A stretch of DNA of 64,000 nucleotides from Pohlia nutans (taxonomy: Eukaryota; Streptophyta; Bryopsida; Bryales; Mniaceae). A model generated the notes under the pieces. That model did no database searches, was not told the DNA's origin, and saw nothing but the letters and a program-made list of their open reading frames with translations. The DNA lies in the NCBI GenBank assembly GCA_022496805.1, contig CM040093.1, positions 9,200,213 through 9,264,212 on the forward strand. The letters run 5' to 3'. Positions within the stretch are counted from its first letter, which is position 1, and every line of letters begins with the position of its first letter. Below are positions 1 through 10,178 of the stretch, piece after piece. Both the position numbers and the translations under genes were made by a program.

Positions 1-541
1 ATTAGACAAAACATAGATGTGTTGTAATATGTGCCTTCCATATGTTTGATGAATTTTGGTTCAATAGAAAAAATTGTAGGGCATCACCTCTACAAATTAT
101 CCATACGGTCAAACTTCCAAAATTAACTTTAGATATTTTTTTAATGAATTTAAAAGCATTAACCTTTGAAAATTTGTGTAAATTATAAATGTCACTTTTA
201 GAGTTTAAAATTAGCACGTTTAGTTAAAATTGGTTTATCCATTGTAAACTTCAAAAAAACAAAAGAAATGATGGAGGAAACATCATTACTTTCTCCAAAT
301 AGCAAATTTTATAACACTAAGACAATGTTGAGGTAATCCACTTTGAAAAATTCTTCCTGGTGGAGTTTAACTCGGATTGACATAATTCAAATTGTGTTGG
401 AAAGTAGACTTGATGCAGTATTTTAAATTTTTATTTTATTTTTTCAAAAAAAAAAATTGTTTTTGAAAAACGTTAAAAATGGGCAGTCCGTTAAAAACGG
501 GCAGCAACCAAAAAATGGTCTCTTGGGAGCTTAGGGGTTAA
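1..541. other. AT-rich edge, with an orphan right end of a TTAA-type element
   Basis: No coding sequence is recognisable here. The segment closes with a terminus ending GGGG then TTAA (538-541), preceded by an 'aaaaaatgg' tract and GGGCAG motifs that resemble the right end of the TTAA-flanked elements at 4411 and 9566. No matching left end is visible, so the element is either cut by the window edge or truncated. The missing 3' exons of the TMEM205-like gene are not visible here either. Confidence 0.4.
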
Positions 542-613
542 GGGCCGGCTCCTTCCATATCTACATGAGCTGAAATGAATTGTTTAGGAAGCTTCTAGAA
601 ATGTTGTGAAATA

Positions 614-878
614 CTCCCTCAGTCCAGAAATAAATGTCCTAGTTTTTGGTATTTTTTAACTTAACTCTTTTTACCAAAAAAAAAGTTGTCTCAATACTTG
701 AAAAATGGTCTATCTCAGTACTTGAAAGAAAGTCGTCTCTGTATGTAGTTTTTGTGTCACTCTCATTGTCCACCATGTTTGAAGTGGATAGTGCTCACGT
801 TTGAAGTATAAACATTGGACAAATATTGCAAAGAATAAAAAGCCAAAAACTAGGACAATTATTTCCGGACAGAGGGAG
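614..878. mobile_element. Stowaway (Tc1/mariner) MITE
   Basis: The 265-bp element starts CTCCCTCAGTCCAGAAATAA and ends with the inverted equivalent, TTATTTCCGGACAGAGGGAG. The terminal repeats match over about 28 bp with a few differences. A TA dinucleotide flanks each side (612-613 and 879-880), the Tc1/mariner target duplication. CTCCCTCYGTCC is the classic plant Stowaway terminus. There is no coding capacity. It lies in the intron or 3' flank of the minus-strand TMEM205-like gene. Confidence 0.9.
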
Positions 879-963
879 TATATCATTGGAAAGAAGAAAG
901 TATGGCCTACAGTATTGAATGGTAAAGAAATGCTTAAAAATTTTACTCTTTCAAATTCACTAT

Positions 964-1003
964 ACTTTGAAGGAGTATAGAATTAGCTATACTCCTTCAA
1001 AGT
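964..1003. repeat. Perfect 17-bp inverted repeat with 6-nt loop
   Basis: ACTTTGAAGGAGTATAG (964-980) is followed by AATTAG and then its exact reverse complement (987-1003). There are no mismatches. It would form a stable hairpin in RNA or single-stranded DNA. It could be a small fold-back element or part of a larger decayed transposon; no target duplication was found. Confidence 0.75.
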
Positions 1004-1036
1004 GGGCTTTCTGTTTTTAGATCAGGCACTAAGGGG

Positions 1037-1346
1037 TTATCCTAAGTGTCTTCCATAACTCATTTTAAGAAGCTCCAAGGAAGGCAACTAAATCATACCC
1101 TACATTTTTTGAATGATAAAAATATGTTGTAAAAGCTGCTATATTTGACTACCGATCATATTAGGCTTTTCTCAATTGCTCAAATTTTTGGAGATTATAA
1201 AACAAGTTGTTAAAATTTTGTGAAAATTATTGGTACCAAAACTTGAACTAGGAACCTTGAATTAAATATTTCAGCTTGAGGTGCCCATTATGACCCTTAC
1301 GTCCAAAATGGACTTTCTCTTTTTATCTTGGGCACTTTAGGGTTAA
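1037..1346. mobile_element. Degraded TTAA-type MITE
   Basis: The right end is clear: GGGCACTTTAGGG then TTAA (1343-1346). The left end is a decayed form, TTAT then CCTAAGTGTC (from 1037), that pairs with it. The termini resemble those of the element at 7878-8736 (CCCTAAAGT). It sits inside the second intron of the TMEM205-like gene. The left boundary is tentative. Confidence 0.4.
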
Positions 1347-1448
1347 AGCAGTAACCCACACATTAAAGGCAAACTGAGGCATGATAAAAACATGAAATTC
1401 AATGCAAGAGAGACATACACTACAGCCCCAGGCGTTAGAGTGACAAAC

Positions 1449-3077
1449 CTTGACAGTCAGGGGTTGCAAGACCAATAAGTTCATAACCACTGTGAAGAGC
1501 GAAACTCCCAGAGCGACGATCTGCAGCCGCTCCCTCTTAGTGGCACCAATCCAAGGGTGAGTGGTAGCCATAGCACTTACGCACAAAGAGCAACATACAA
1601 TCAGCAGCTTGAAGTAAGCTGGAAACATTTTGGCTTGCAAGTTGCCGAATTGATGCCTGGGCAAGTTCCTGAACCAGCCAATGTCAACAAGTGCAAGCCC
1701 TCAATCAAAAGGCGAGTAAAACCACGACCTTCAATGCTAATGGTATGTCAACAAGTGCAAGCCCTCAATACAAAAGGCTACTGAAACCACGACTTTCAAT
1801 ACAAATGGTATGTCAACAAGTGCAAGTCCTCAATCAAAAGGCTATTAAAACCACAACTTTCAATGCATATGATCTGTCAGTGCCTTCGTATGCATTGAAA
1901 GTTGTAACGTTAGCTCAAAGAAGAAGAGTAACGTTGGCTGAAAGACCATCGTGAATAGAGAGAGTTGGGAGTAGTTCCACTAACTGCACCATGTGGACGT
2001 AGTCAGCAAGGGTTTCACCTCCAAAATGGAGGAAAGTCTGCAGGGAACCCGTTTGCATGGGGTCCTTTGCAAAGTCACCAATTTACAATGTTATTCAAGA
2101 AATGAGATGCTTCTTGATTCTACCCTAGTTAAAGATGCTTCCATGAAATACAATACTCATGGTTCAAGGGTAGTCTAGGCTTGTATTTGAAACCCTACTA
2201 CTTTAAACATCAAATTTATTCATATAGTATCCAAATAATCCCATATTGAAATTTCTAATAAGTCAAATGCGTTCCTAAAAAATTGAATGTAGACTATTCC
2301 ACGCTCTGGAAACCCTAATTTTGAGGGGAGCATCGTAAGGCGCCCCGAAAGAATCAAGGATTCCCGGTTTGAAAGTGACTAAGTATTAGAGTTTACCACA
2401 AAAAGTCCTCCATCTAACCTCCCTTTTTGCTCTACTTCTAACCTTTCTTTTGAACTATACTTGGTGGAATAGTGTCTTGTCATAGATTGTTCCCTTATGG
2501 GCCTATTAAACTTGGAACTTTGGTGGAAGGTGCGGGAGTTATAGCGAGGTATGGAGAATAATGACATGACTTTGTCTCACACCTCAACACAGACTAGTTT
2601 TTGGTCTATTTTTGTTTCAATCTGAAATGAAATGTCCACTGAGAGGCCCATTCAATATGAGTTCAACAAAACTTTCCTCTTTGGCTGACTTTTTCGGTTA
2701 AATCTACTGTACAAAACAACGGAGCCAATATTTTAATCACCGGAAGAACATTTCATGCGTTCGGAGCCAATATTTTAATCACCGGAAGAACATTGCATGC
2801 GTTGGTCAAGGATTTTTTTTAAATTAGACAAAAGATGAGGTTCGATTAGGGTTTCTTGCACTTACTTGAACATGATGATACCGCCGATGAAGGAGGCCCA
2901 CAGCGACGTGCCGAAGGCCGTGGCGAAGCTCAACAAGTGCACGAGGCGGATAATTCCAGAGACGGTGACGCCCGTTTGCTCCCCGTTAGCGCCGGTGTCG
3001 GCAATCTGCACCGGGTACAGCACCAGCCCTCCCGCAACGCAGGACATGATCACCACCAGATTCGTGAACCAACCCAT
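1449..3077 (-). CDS. TMEM205-like (DUF4149) membrane protein, 5' two exons
   Basis: Exon 1 is 3077-2866, starting MGWFTNLVV; an upstream in-frame TTG is not a plausible start. Exon 2 is 1668-1449. Joining the GTAAGT donor at 2865 to the TTCAG acceptor at 1669 completes a lysine codon and gives FKNLPRHQFGNLQAKMFP, the conserved core of TMEM205 (family pattern F-x-x-LPRHxFGxLQxKLFPxYF). Exon 1 carries a first hydrophobic segment and the RLVHLLSFATAFGTSLW motif; exon 2 carries two more membrane spans and ends ...LQPLTVK at an AAG|GTTTGT donor. Family members have about four membrane helices, so the C-terminal part is missing and must lie beyond position 1 or be lost. The function of plant TMEM205-like proteins is poorly known; some are fused to LEA-type domains. 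Intron 1 is 1197 bp. Confidence 0.85.
1681..1872. repeat. Three tandem ~64-bp repeats in the TMEM205-like intron
   Basis: Units begin at 1681, 1745 and 1810 with ATGTCAACAAGTGCAAG. They share most positions, differing by single substitutions and one base in length (64, 65 and about 63 bp). The array abuts the exon-2 acceptor at 1669 of the minus-strand gene, so the repeat covers the region where branch-point and polypyrimidine signals should lie. Confidence 0.85.
2720..2803. repeat. 42-bp tandem duplication
   Basis: Two adjacent 42-bp units starting CGGAGCCAATATTTTAATCA (2720-2761 and 2762-2803) differ at a single base near the end (TTTCATGC versus TTGCATGC). This is a recent local duplication just inside intron 1 of the TMEM205-like gene, 62 bp from its donor. 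Confidence 0.9.
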
Positions 3078-3703
3078 TCTCACTTTCAATGGCGCAGGCA
3101 GCTCTCGCAAAACTCCGAAAAGAAAACAAAGAACAACAAAGGCGAGAAAACCCGACGATGACTCAGTCTGCCGGCAGAGAATTTGTGTGCAGGGTCAGAA
3201 GCCCCTGCATGATTCCCTCCTTGGCTTCATGATCCGGATACTTTAAAGTTCATGAGTTGGGAAAAAGTTTCGGGTGTGGTTCAGTTGTGCACAGCGTTCC
3301 AAATTAGAAAGTGGTTTGACAATTTTTTTGGTGAACTTTCTATGGGTTGGTTCTCACATAACGTTCTTCATACCTTCTTGGATCACACCGTTTACACTGT
3401 AGCAGCAATGTAGAGAAACTACTAATAAAATAATTCAACTCTCCAATTGGCACAGTTGAAGTCAGAGAAAATTCTTTGCAATTCCTCCGAACCCTTGATA
3501 GATGCTTGAAATTTGGAGGTGAACAGTAGGGAGCTGAAGAATGTCATGCAGTTTTTTCAGTCTGTGTTTTTTTGTGGTTCTATTCTTTGTATGTTGAAAT
3601 TGTTTCTTGACGTGCTACCGAGGGCTTTTGTAGTTGTCCAAGAAATTCCATTGACACCCCAAAAAAAATTTAAAAATTAGTGTTGGATTAAAAGGGTCAC
3701 TTG
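3078..3703. other. 5' flank of the TMEM205-like gene
   Basis: Less AT-rich for about 160 bp next to the start codon, as expected of a 5' UTR and proximal promoter on the minus strand, then AT-rich. No convincing TATA box was found. Open frames here on the plus strand are antisense shadows of exon 1. Confidence 0.4.
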
Positions 3704-4288
3704 TTAACCCTTAAAGGCCTAACCGACCCTTATGGGGTTGATGGATGATTGTTTTCATTCATATCTCCTTCCTCATGAACCTCTTCACCATGAAACATTT
3801 TTTAGAGTTACTTCATCAAGTTGTTGTCCTATCCAACGGTTGGATTTGGTGTTATTAGAGTACATACGTCTCTTAAATTACAAACTTACAAGTACGTGAA
3901 ATTTTGACCATTTCAAAATTGCATTGACTTTAGTTCAAAAGTGGCCATGCAAAAATGAGGTCATAGATTTAAGGAACGCAAAAACTTCAAAAAAACATCA
4001 TGTCAAGAGTATCTCATTTCAAATCCAATTCAACATTTTTTACTCAAAAATTATTAATATCTTATTTGTAGTCAAATTTAGAAGGAATTTTTAATTTTTA
4101 CTTTCAAATTTTATGATAAAATATTGGTGATAGCATTAGTGAATTTAACCATACAGATGGAATCTAAATTTCAAAATCGACAACTTTCATTTGTATATCA
4201 ATTCAAAAATATTCCTCTAAACAATACTTTATAATGGCTTTTCTCAAATTGTCAACACTAGGGACACCTTGTGACCTTTAGGAGTTAA
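3704..4288 (+). mobile_element. TTAA-flanked MITE, piggyBac-like (type A)
   Basis: TTAA (3704-3707) is followed by CCCTTAAAGGCC; the other end reads GACCTTTAGGAG then TTAA (4285-4288). The element is 585 bp, non-coding, and homologous along its length to 10179-10766, for example GTTGTCCTATCCAACGGTTG versus GTTGTCCTATCTAACGGTTG, and the shared block around CAAAAATGAGGTCATAGATT. TTAA duplication plus CCC-starting inverted ends are piggyBac hallmarks; Kolobok elements also use TTAA. Confidence 0.75.
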
Positions 4289-4410
4289 GTTGCCCCATAT
4301 GCGTTTAAAAAAAAACTGGTTCTGGATTTATAAGGTGGGACACTTGTTTACCCCACATGTGCATTTTTTAAAGTGGAATGAACCATAACCACTCACCCCC
4401 TCACCCCCTA

Positions 4411-4995
4411 TTAACCCCTAAATTCACAGTCCTCTCCAAATTGGGCAGTTTTATAAAGATGCATTATAAAATGCAACTAAGAGAGATATTTTGAACTTGA
4501 TGTATGAATAAAAGTTGTACATTATGAATTTTAGATTCTATCTATGTGGTTGGATCTATGATTGCTATCACCAATATTTTTTTTATAAATTTTGAAACTT
4601 AAAATTCAATTTTTTTTTGTTACTCGATACGAACAAGATATTGACAATTTGTAGATGAAATTTGTTATGATGGGTTGAAATGTAATACTCTAAGTGTTGT
4701 GATTTTTGGAGATTTTTGGGTTGCTTAATTCTATTAGTTGACTTTTTCAAGAGCACTTTTGAACACTTTTGAATTAAGATTTGAGAATTTTTTGGTGAAT
4801 TACTGCAACATGAAATGAGGCATAAAATTTTCACAAATCATCCCCTTTTTAATCGGATCACACATGCATGAAGTTAACTTCCTATAAAATCTATAGTAAA
4901 AAATCCACACAACAAAAACTCCATGGCGGATGAGAAAAATTGGATGAAATTTGTACATTGTCCAAAAAATGGACGTCTGGGCAGTTAGGCGTGAA
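4411..4995 (-). mobile_element. TTAA-flanked MITE, piggyBac-like (type B)
   Basis: The left end is TTAA (4411) then CCCCTAAATTCAC; the right end is GGGCAGTTAGGCG then TGAA (4992-4995), a one-base decay of TTAA. The 585-bp body matches 9566-10159 in the same direction and 46891-47463 and 57596-58172 in the opposite direction. The sub-terminal block around TAGATTCTATC and GATTGCTATCACCAAT is the reverse complement of a block in type A, so A and B belong to one superfamily. Confidence 0.75.
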
Positions 4996-5432
4996 GGTGG
5001 AAATAAAATCTATGCGGTTGAAGTTGTTGAAATTGTTATTGCCTGGTTATATACTATTTTGTAGAAGATCCCCGGTTAGGTATGAAAAAAACATGTATTA
5101 ATATTATTTTGATGAAATAGATTAGAAGTGACAATTTTGGTGAGTTTTGGAGCAAAAACACCTCCAGTCCTTTAGGGATTAACCCTTAACTAGCTAGGTG
5201 TTCATTTTTGAATGATGTACAAAATCACTCTACAATTTCTCATATGTGGTGATGTTTTTGTAATGTCATATTTTTTTACATGAATTTTACAAGTAGTTAC
5301 CTTCACTTGAGTGATGTCAGATTAAGAAAAAAAAGTGAAATTGAATTTACTGGGTCCTTCCATTCCATGTGAGCTATAAAATGCGCACTAAATCCATTCT
5401 TTGAGGTTGACATACAAATGAAAGTTGTAAAT

Positions 5433-6045
5433 GGGTGAAAGCACGAAAAAGTGTACCACCTCTAACTATTATGACCATTCAACAACGCAGGGTTCAAAAA
5501 TACATTATAAATTTGAATTTCGTAAAAAAATAAATAACAATAAAATAAAACACCTATTGTTTTATAAAGTCTACCAAATTTTTTTGAGAAAATGATCTTC
5601 AATAAGTAGTTATAAATTTTTTATTGACGTAGAAGTGGCCAAAATTGAAAAAGTAGTTACGTACAATCAACAAAGTTGATATAAAACAAGCAAAATGTAT
5701 ATTAAAACATTTTTTTTCTACTTTCTTTTTGGACAAGGACCTCAATTCTATCATTATCTCAAAGGTTATAAAAATTATATTTATGTTGAGTGTATTTAAG
5801 GCCATCAATTTTGCAATCGAGATTGGATTTAGGCATTCATTTTCAAACACTACTTTTTGTAAACTTTTTTGAAAATTTTGTTTTGAAACTTTGGATTCAA
5901 GTACCTATAAGAACTCTAGAGGGCTTCATGAAATTAAAACCAAAATACAATATATTTTGATATAAATTTATGGCCTTTGACCAAAACAACTATGATTTTA
6001 GTATAGCAAACTAACTTTTTGGTACAGTTTTTCGTGCTTTCACCC
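5433..6045 (+). mobile_element. 613-bp MITE with GGGTGAAAGCAC ends and 4-bp duplication (copy 1)
   Basis: It starts GGGTGAAAGCACGAAAAA and ends with the inverted TTTTTCGTGCTTTCACCC; the ends pair over about 25 bp. The flanks are AAAT on each side (5429-5432, 6046-6049). A second copy of exactly the same length is at 29161-29773, sharing the block TTATGGCCTTTGACCAA near the right end. No open frame of note. The superfamily is unresolved: 4-bp duplications that are not TTAA occur in Sola1-type transposons. Confidence 0.8.
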
Positions 6046-6543
6046 AAATGATGATTTTTTCACAGCATCCATACAATTGAATTAATTAATAGTGTCTAAG
6101 TATGTTTAAATTTGCTTTTAAAAGAGATTCTCGTTTTAATTATACGAAAAAATATATATATAAAAAAATACTCATTATCTTATGAATTTTGAAATGATTG
6201 TTCAAAAGTGCATAATGTACAACACTAAATCTCTTTTGCATAATGTGCAATATTTCAACCTATAAAATTATCTATTGATTACTTACAAAGAGATCTCAAA
6301 ACACCTTTATTGAACTCAGATAGGTCGCTTCCAAATATTACATAACAGTGTGCAAATAAAGATAGGGTTCAAATAAATCTTTGAAGGTAAATTTCATAAA
6401 TAAATTACATTAATATGGAATGCCCAAAATTGATTACAAGAATAAAAAAGAGAATATTACCAAATATTACTAATTAGAGTAAAAATTACTTGTATTTTTA
6501 GGGTACTTTTAAATACCCTTTGTTCTCACGTGATACTCAAAAC

Positions 6544-6776
6544 TTAACCCTTAAAGGTCTAGAGAGCCCTTTCCGACCAGTATAATACACTAATATTCCA
6601 TTGTATATGGTATAGTTCCACATCTCCTATGGGTTTAAGATCAAAAGTGAAGTTAAAATTCACGTCGACATGATTTTAATGAGCTATTTGGGTCTCCATT
6701 TGGAACTTTCTATTTACAACAAATGTTAAATATACGTCAACGTATCTACTATCCCCATTAGCCCTTTAAGGGTTAA
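6544..6776. mobile_element. Short TTAA-flanked MITE
   Basis: A 233-bp element with termini TTAA-CCCTTAAAGGTCT and AGCCCTTTAAGGG-TTAA (6544-6547, 6773-6776). The inverted ends match for 11 of the first 13 bases. The body is not obviously related to types A or B; it is a short member of the same TTAA/CCC class. Confidence 0.65.
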
Positions 6777-7162
6777 GATACAAAGAGTGACCTCCCGAGC
6801 TATCAAACTATAAAAAAACTTATGCAAACAACCTCACCACTATTGAAGCATAATGATTTCAATCAATCATATTGAAGTACAAGATGAGAGTATTCAAATT
6901 GTAATTTTAGTGAATTTCAAAAAAAATCATGTAAATTCATTTGAAAAATATCTAGGCATTTATTTCAAATTCAACCGTACTGATATCTTCTAATAAGGAT
7001 GTCTTATATATGTTCTTTAGAGTTGAAGCTCATTTTTTTTAAAAGCCTCATTTTATGATACATTTAGACATTTAATTATTATTTTTTGGGTAAAATTTAA
7101 TGGAGTGATTAATTGTTTAAAATAGGCACTGACCAAGAATGATGGTCATTTCACACTAACTT

Positions 7163-7393
7163 CACTAAATAGGGGCATTAGGGGGACCAAAAACTTAGAA
7201 GGACTTACCCTGTAAAATTACCTCTTGGTTATTTTATTTTTTCTGGCAAAAAAAACTATAAAAATTTGTGAATGTCTGGCTATTTGTGTCAAAAAATTTG
7301 AAAAATTAAATTACTGTACAATAAAGATAAAAATTTATATAATTTGAAATGTCAATGAATTAGTATGAGTCCCCGTAGTACCCCTATTCAGTG
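7163..7393. mobile_element. Inverted-repeat element, CACTRAATAGGGG ends
   Basis: CACTAAATAGGGGCATTAGG at the left pairs with CCGTAGTACCCCTATTCAGTG (reading in) at the right, an imperfect inverted repeat of about 26 bp around a 231-bp AT-rich segment. The outer CACT..AGTG could suggest CACTA; TA inside the repeat could instead be a Stowaway-type duplication. No clean flanking duplication was seen, so the class is open. Confidence 0.4.
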
Positions 7394-7407
7394 TTGATTA
7401 TTGGTTT

Positions 7408-7663
7408 CCGTAGGGTCGCTAAAAAAATTCATGAAGAAAAAAAAGGTAAAAAACCGGAAATTATCATGATAAAAAAGTGAAAATAGAATAAAATATTTCT
7501 AGCTATATTTTCCTATTTCTAAGCCATTTTGAGCATTTTTAATCATTTTTTTTCTCAAAAACAAAACTCAATGAATTTTATTTTTAGCAGATGAACCATA
7601 TTTTTCAAAAAATAATAAATATTCACTCGCGAGGTAGCCACTTACCTTGCTATGGTACTACGG
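7408..7663 (+). mobile_element. CCGTAG-ended MITE-like repeat (copy 1)
   Basis: It starts CCGTAGGGTCGCTAAAAA and ends ACCTTGCTATGGTACTACGG. The 256-bp unit is similar to 48098-48356, sharing the end motif CCGTAG..CTATAGCAAGG and an interior with 'atttttaatcattt' and 'atttttcaaaaaataata'. The left end here lacks about 10 bp of the terminal repeat seen in the other copy. Confidence 0.5.
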
Positions 7664-7877
7664 AGCGGGCTACTATGTAGTGCGGAATTGGAGGTGCAGG
7701 TTGTGGGGTGCTGGTGCGAAATATTCTTGGAATATTTTGCCCCATCAACATCGCCACATGGTAGTTTTGGATTAAGGTTTGAAATTTAGGGTCATGGTTT
7801 AGGATTTTGGGGTGTGAGGTTCAAGGTTTTAGAATTTAGGGTTTGGAGTTTGGGATATGTGGTTTAGGGTTTAGACC

Positions 7878-8736
7878 TTAACCCTAAAGTTCCTGAGGGT
7901 TTTTGCTACAAACTAAATGTGTTATGATATGTGTTATTTATGAATTTATTGAAGTTTATAAAATATAAAAGTTGTGATGTGTAATCTCTAAATTTCATCT
8001 ATATGGTTGAATATCATCAAAACCATTTAGATTTTTTATAAATAAATTTTAAAAGAAAACCTTTGAGTATTCATAAAAAATACATTATTCAATATTTTAT
8101 GTTGAATTAAATTATTATTACTCAAAAGTAAAAATGTTCATCACATAGATAGATTTTGCCAAGATTTAGAGTTTATAATTTGTCTAAATGTCAATTTAAA
8201 CGACACTACATAAGAATAGTATAGAATTAATAGTGTAAATGAAACAAATTCCAATGGGTATTTAAGCATCTTATTAACCTTGTGCTTTTAGCCAATAATA
8301 CCAAAACTCAAAAATAATTAATTAATTTTGTATTTTTTTTGGATTTATGGAAGTTTATTAGTTAGATATTATATATATAATTGTATATGATGAATTTTAG
8401 GAATCTGTTTGCATAGATTTGATTTAAAATTCATAATTTATAATCTATCTTTGTACGTCCATACAAAATATATACTTTATCATGCATTTTTTCACACATT
8501 TACAAATTTGATACTTTTGTACATTGTTCCAACATCTTCACCACCCAATGTTCTTTATTTTTTCTGAATTTTTATGAACACATTTTTAGTGATCCAATGA
8601 CATATTCTTATAGGAAATTTAATTCTAAATAGGTTAGGCCCAAGAAACACTCAATTTGGACACTCCTAGCTCATTTTACAACACTTTCTATTTTTGGAAC
8701 GACCACTTTTGGGTCGCCTCGGCACTTAAGTGTTAA
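7878..8736. mobile_element. 859-bp TTAA-flanked element
   Basis: TTAA (7878-7881) then CCCTAAAGTTCC; the right end GGCACTTAAGTG then TTAA (8733-8736). Terminal inverted repeats match over about 9 of 12 bases. It is the longest TTAA-type element in the window, very AT-rich, with no open frame that could be a transposase. The right end resembles that at 1331-1346. Confidence 0.55.
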
Positions 8737-8812
8737 AATTTGAAGTTTAGGGAATATTTTTGTTGACATAACATTCAGTAGCCTCTGTGACTACTGCCTC
8801 CCTCCAACAGAA

Positions 8813-8875
8813 TGATGTGGAATATCCCACATCATTTCATCCCCCCAATGAAATGATGTGGGATATTCCACATCA
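8813..8875. repeat. 28-bp perfect hairpin
   Basis: The 28 bases at 8813-8840 (TGATGTGGAATATCCC...) are exactly reverse-complemented at 8848-8875, with a 7-nt C-rich loop. Each arm is itself nearly palindromic around GATGTGGAATATCCCACATC, so cruciform and miRNA-like folds are both possible. Confidence 0.85.
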
Positions 8876-8888
8876 ATAGCTATGGGGG

Positions 8889-9074
8889 CACGTGGCATTA
8901 AGCAAGAGCAATCAACCATGGTGAACAGTAATCAAAAGTACTCATTCAATCACAATTCAACAGTGTTTTGTGATTGTTTATTTGATTCATTCACAATTCA
9001 ACAGTGTTTTGTGATTGTTTATTTGATTCAATAGTTCATTCAATTAGAAATCACTGGTCACTCCGTATATAAAG
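8889..9074 (+). promoter_or_regulatory. Promoter-like segment: G-box and TATA motif
   Basis: CACGTGGC (8889-8896) is a perfect plant G-box/ABRE core, and TATATAAAG lies 170 bp downstream (9066-9074). A start codon at 9120 opens a 34-codon frame (MDVNKYLDN...). Both motifs can occur by chance in AT-rich DNA, and no downstream gene is recognised, so this is a suggestion only. Confidence 0.25.
8951..9031. repeat. 41-bp tandem duplication
   Basis: CACAATTCAACAGTGTTTTG starts both units (8951 and 8992). They are identical over about 39 bases, to TTTGATTCA. This is a recent slippage-type duplication within the inverted-repeat segment 8767-9122. Confidence 0.9.
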
Positions 9075-9565
9075 GTGGATGAAACTAAAAGGCAATCTCT
9101 TCGAAGGCTACTGAATGTTATGGATGTGAACAAATACCTTGATAATATTATGAGAATATACTGCACCCGGAACCTGCACCCCCAATGCCGCACCACGCAG
9201 CACTTGACCCTGGTACTAGGATAGTTGACAACCTAATTTTACCCTAAAATAGGTCGTCTTTTAGCAATTGAATCAGTCAGTGAGTGTAAACTGTAAACAA
9301 CCCCGCGGTTGGAAGCTTCAACTCAACCCAACTGTAGTACAGACAACGTACAGACCCGCAGACTGACGGACGTCAACGAGGGTAGACGTACAGACAACGT
9401 ACAGAACTAACGATAAAGTTCAAATGGACGAACGAAAGCGCAATGGAATGAACTCCGTGGGATTGTTCAACTGAATTTCTCTGTCGTTGTTCTGCGTCGA
9501 AGACTTGAAGCTCTCCACGCAACAGAGTACAGACTATCCTCTTGTAACACTTGGGAGGAAGTGAA

Positions 9566-10159
9566 TTAACCCCTAAATGCCCACCGCCTTTTCCAGATTG
9601 GGCAGTTTTGCAAAGATGTATTATAAAATGCAATTAAGAGGGATATTTTGAACTTGATTTATGAATAAAAGTTGTACATTATAAATTTTAGATTCTATCC
9701 ATACAATTAGATCTATGATTGCTATCACCAATAGTTTTTGTATAAAATTTGAAACTCAAAATTCAAAATTCTTTTGAAATTTGATTACAAATAAGATATT
9801 GACAATTTGTGAATGAATTTTTTTGTGATTGGTTGAAACGTAATACTCCAAGTGTAGTGATTTTTGAAGATTTTTTCGTTGCTTAATTTTATGAGTTGAT
9901 TTTTTCAAGAACACTTTTGATTCATTTTGAACTAAGATCTTAGAAATTTTTGGTGAATCACTGCAACATGAAATAAGGCATAAAAATTTCACAAATCACC
10001 CCCATTCTAATACGATCATACATGTATGAAGCTAACTTCCCATAAAATTTATAGTAAAAAATCCACACTACAAAAAAGTGCATGACATATGAGAAAACAA
10101 GGATGAAATCTGTACATCGTTCAAAAAATGGACGCTTAGGTTAGGCAGTTAAGGGTTAA
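9566..10159 (-). mobile_element. TTAA-flanked MITE, piggyBac-like (type B)
   Basis: TTAA (9566-9569) then CCCCTAAATGCCC; the right end GGCAGTTAAGGG then TTAA (10156-10159). The 594-bp body is collinear with 4411-4995. Only 19 bp separate it from the type A copy at 10179, and the two share internal complementary blocks. Confidence 0.8.
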
Positions 10160-10178
10160 TATGTTTTATGAACACCTG

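Larger units (their letters stand above)
8767..9122. mobile_element. Segment bounded by a perfect 17-bp inverted repeat
   Basis: CATAACATTCAGTAGCC (8767-8783) is repeated in inverse as GGCTACTGAATGTTATG (9106-9122). Inside are a 28-bp perfect hairpin, a 41-bp tandem duplication, a G-box and a TATA motif. The flanks show only a possible 2-bp GA duplication, so this may be a non-autonomous transposon of unknown class or part of a larger one. Confidence 0.5.

Noticed and set aside
2856..3246. Two overlapping plus-strand open frames of about 100-126 codons
   Set aside because: They are antisense to exon 1 of the TMEM205-like gene, whose minus-strand reading has a family match and working splice sites.
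5130..5182. Orphan TTAA-type right end (GTCCTTTAGGGATTAA)
   Set aside because: No left end at a suitable distance; too little to call an element, though it matches the right end of 26578-27159.
7240..7660. Possible tRNA or other structured RNA genes in AT-rich DNA
   Set aside because: No cloverleaf with A and B boxes could be drawn here or elsewhere in the window, apart from the SINE-like motifs listed.
9373..9633. 86-codon minus-strand frame
   Set aside because: Starts inside a TTAA-type MITE and has no recognisable features; most likely chance.
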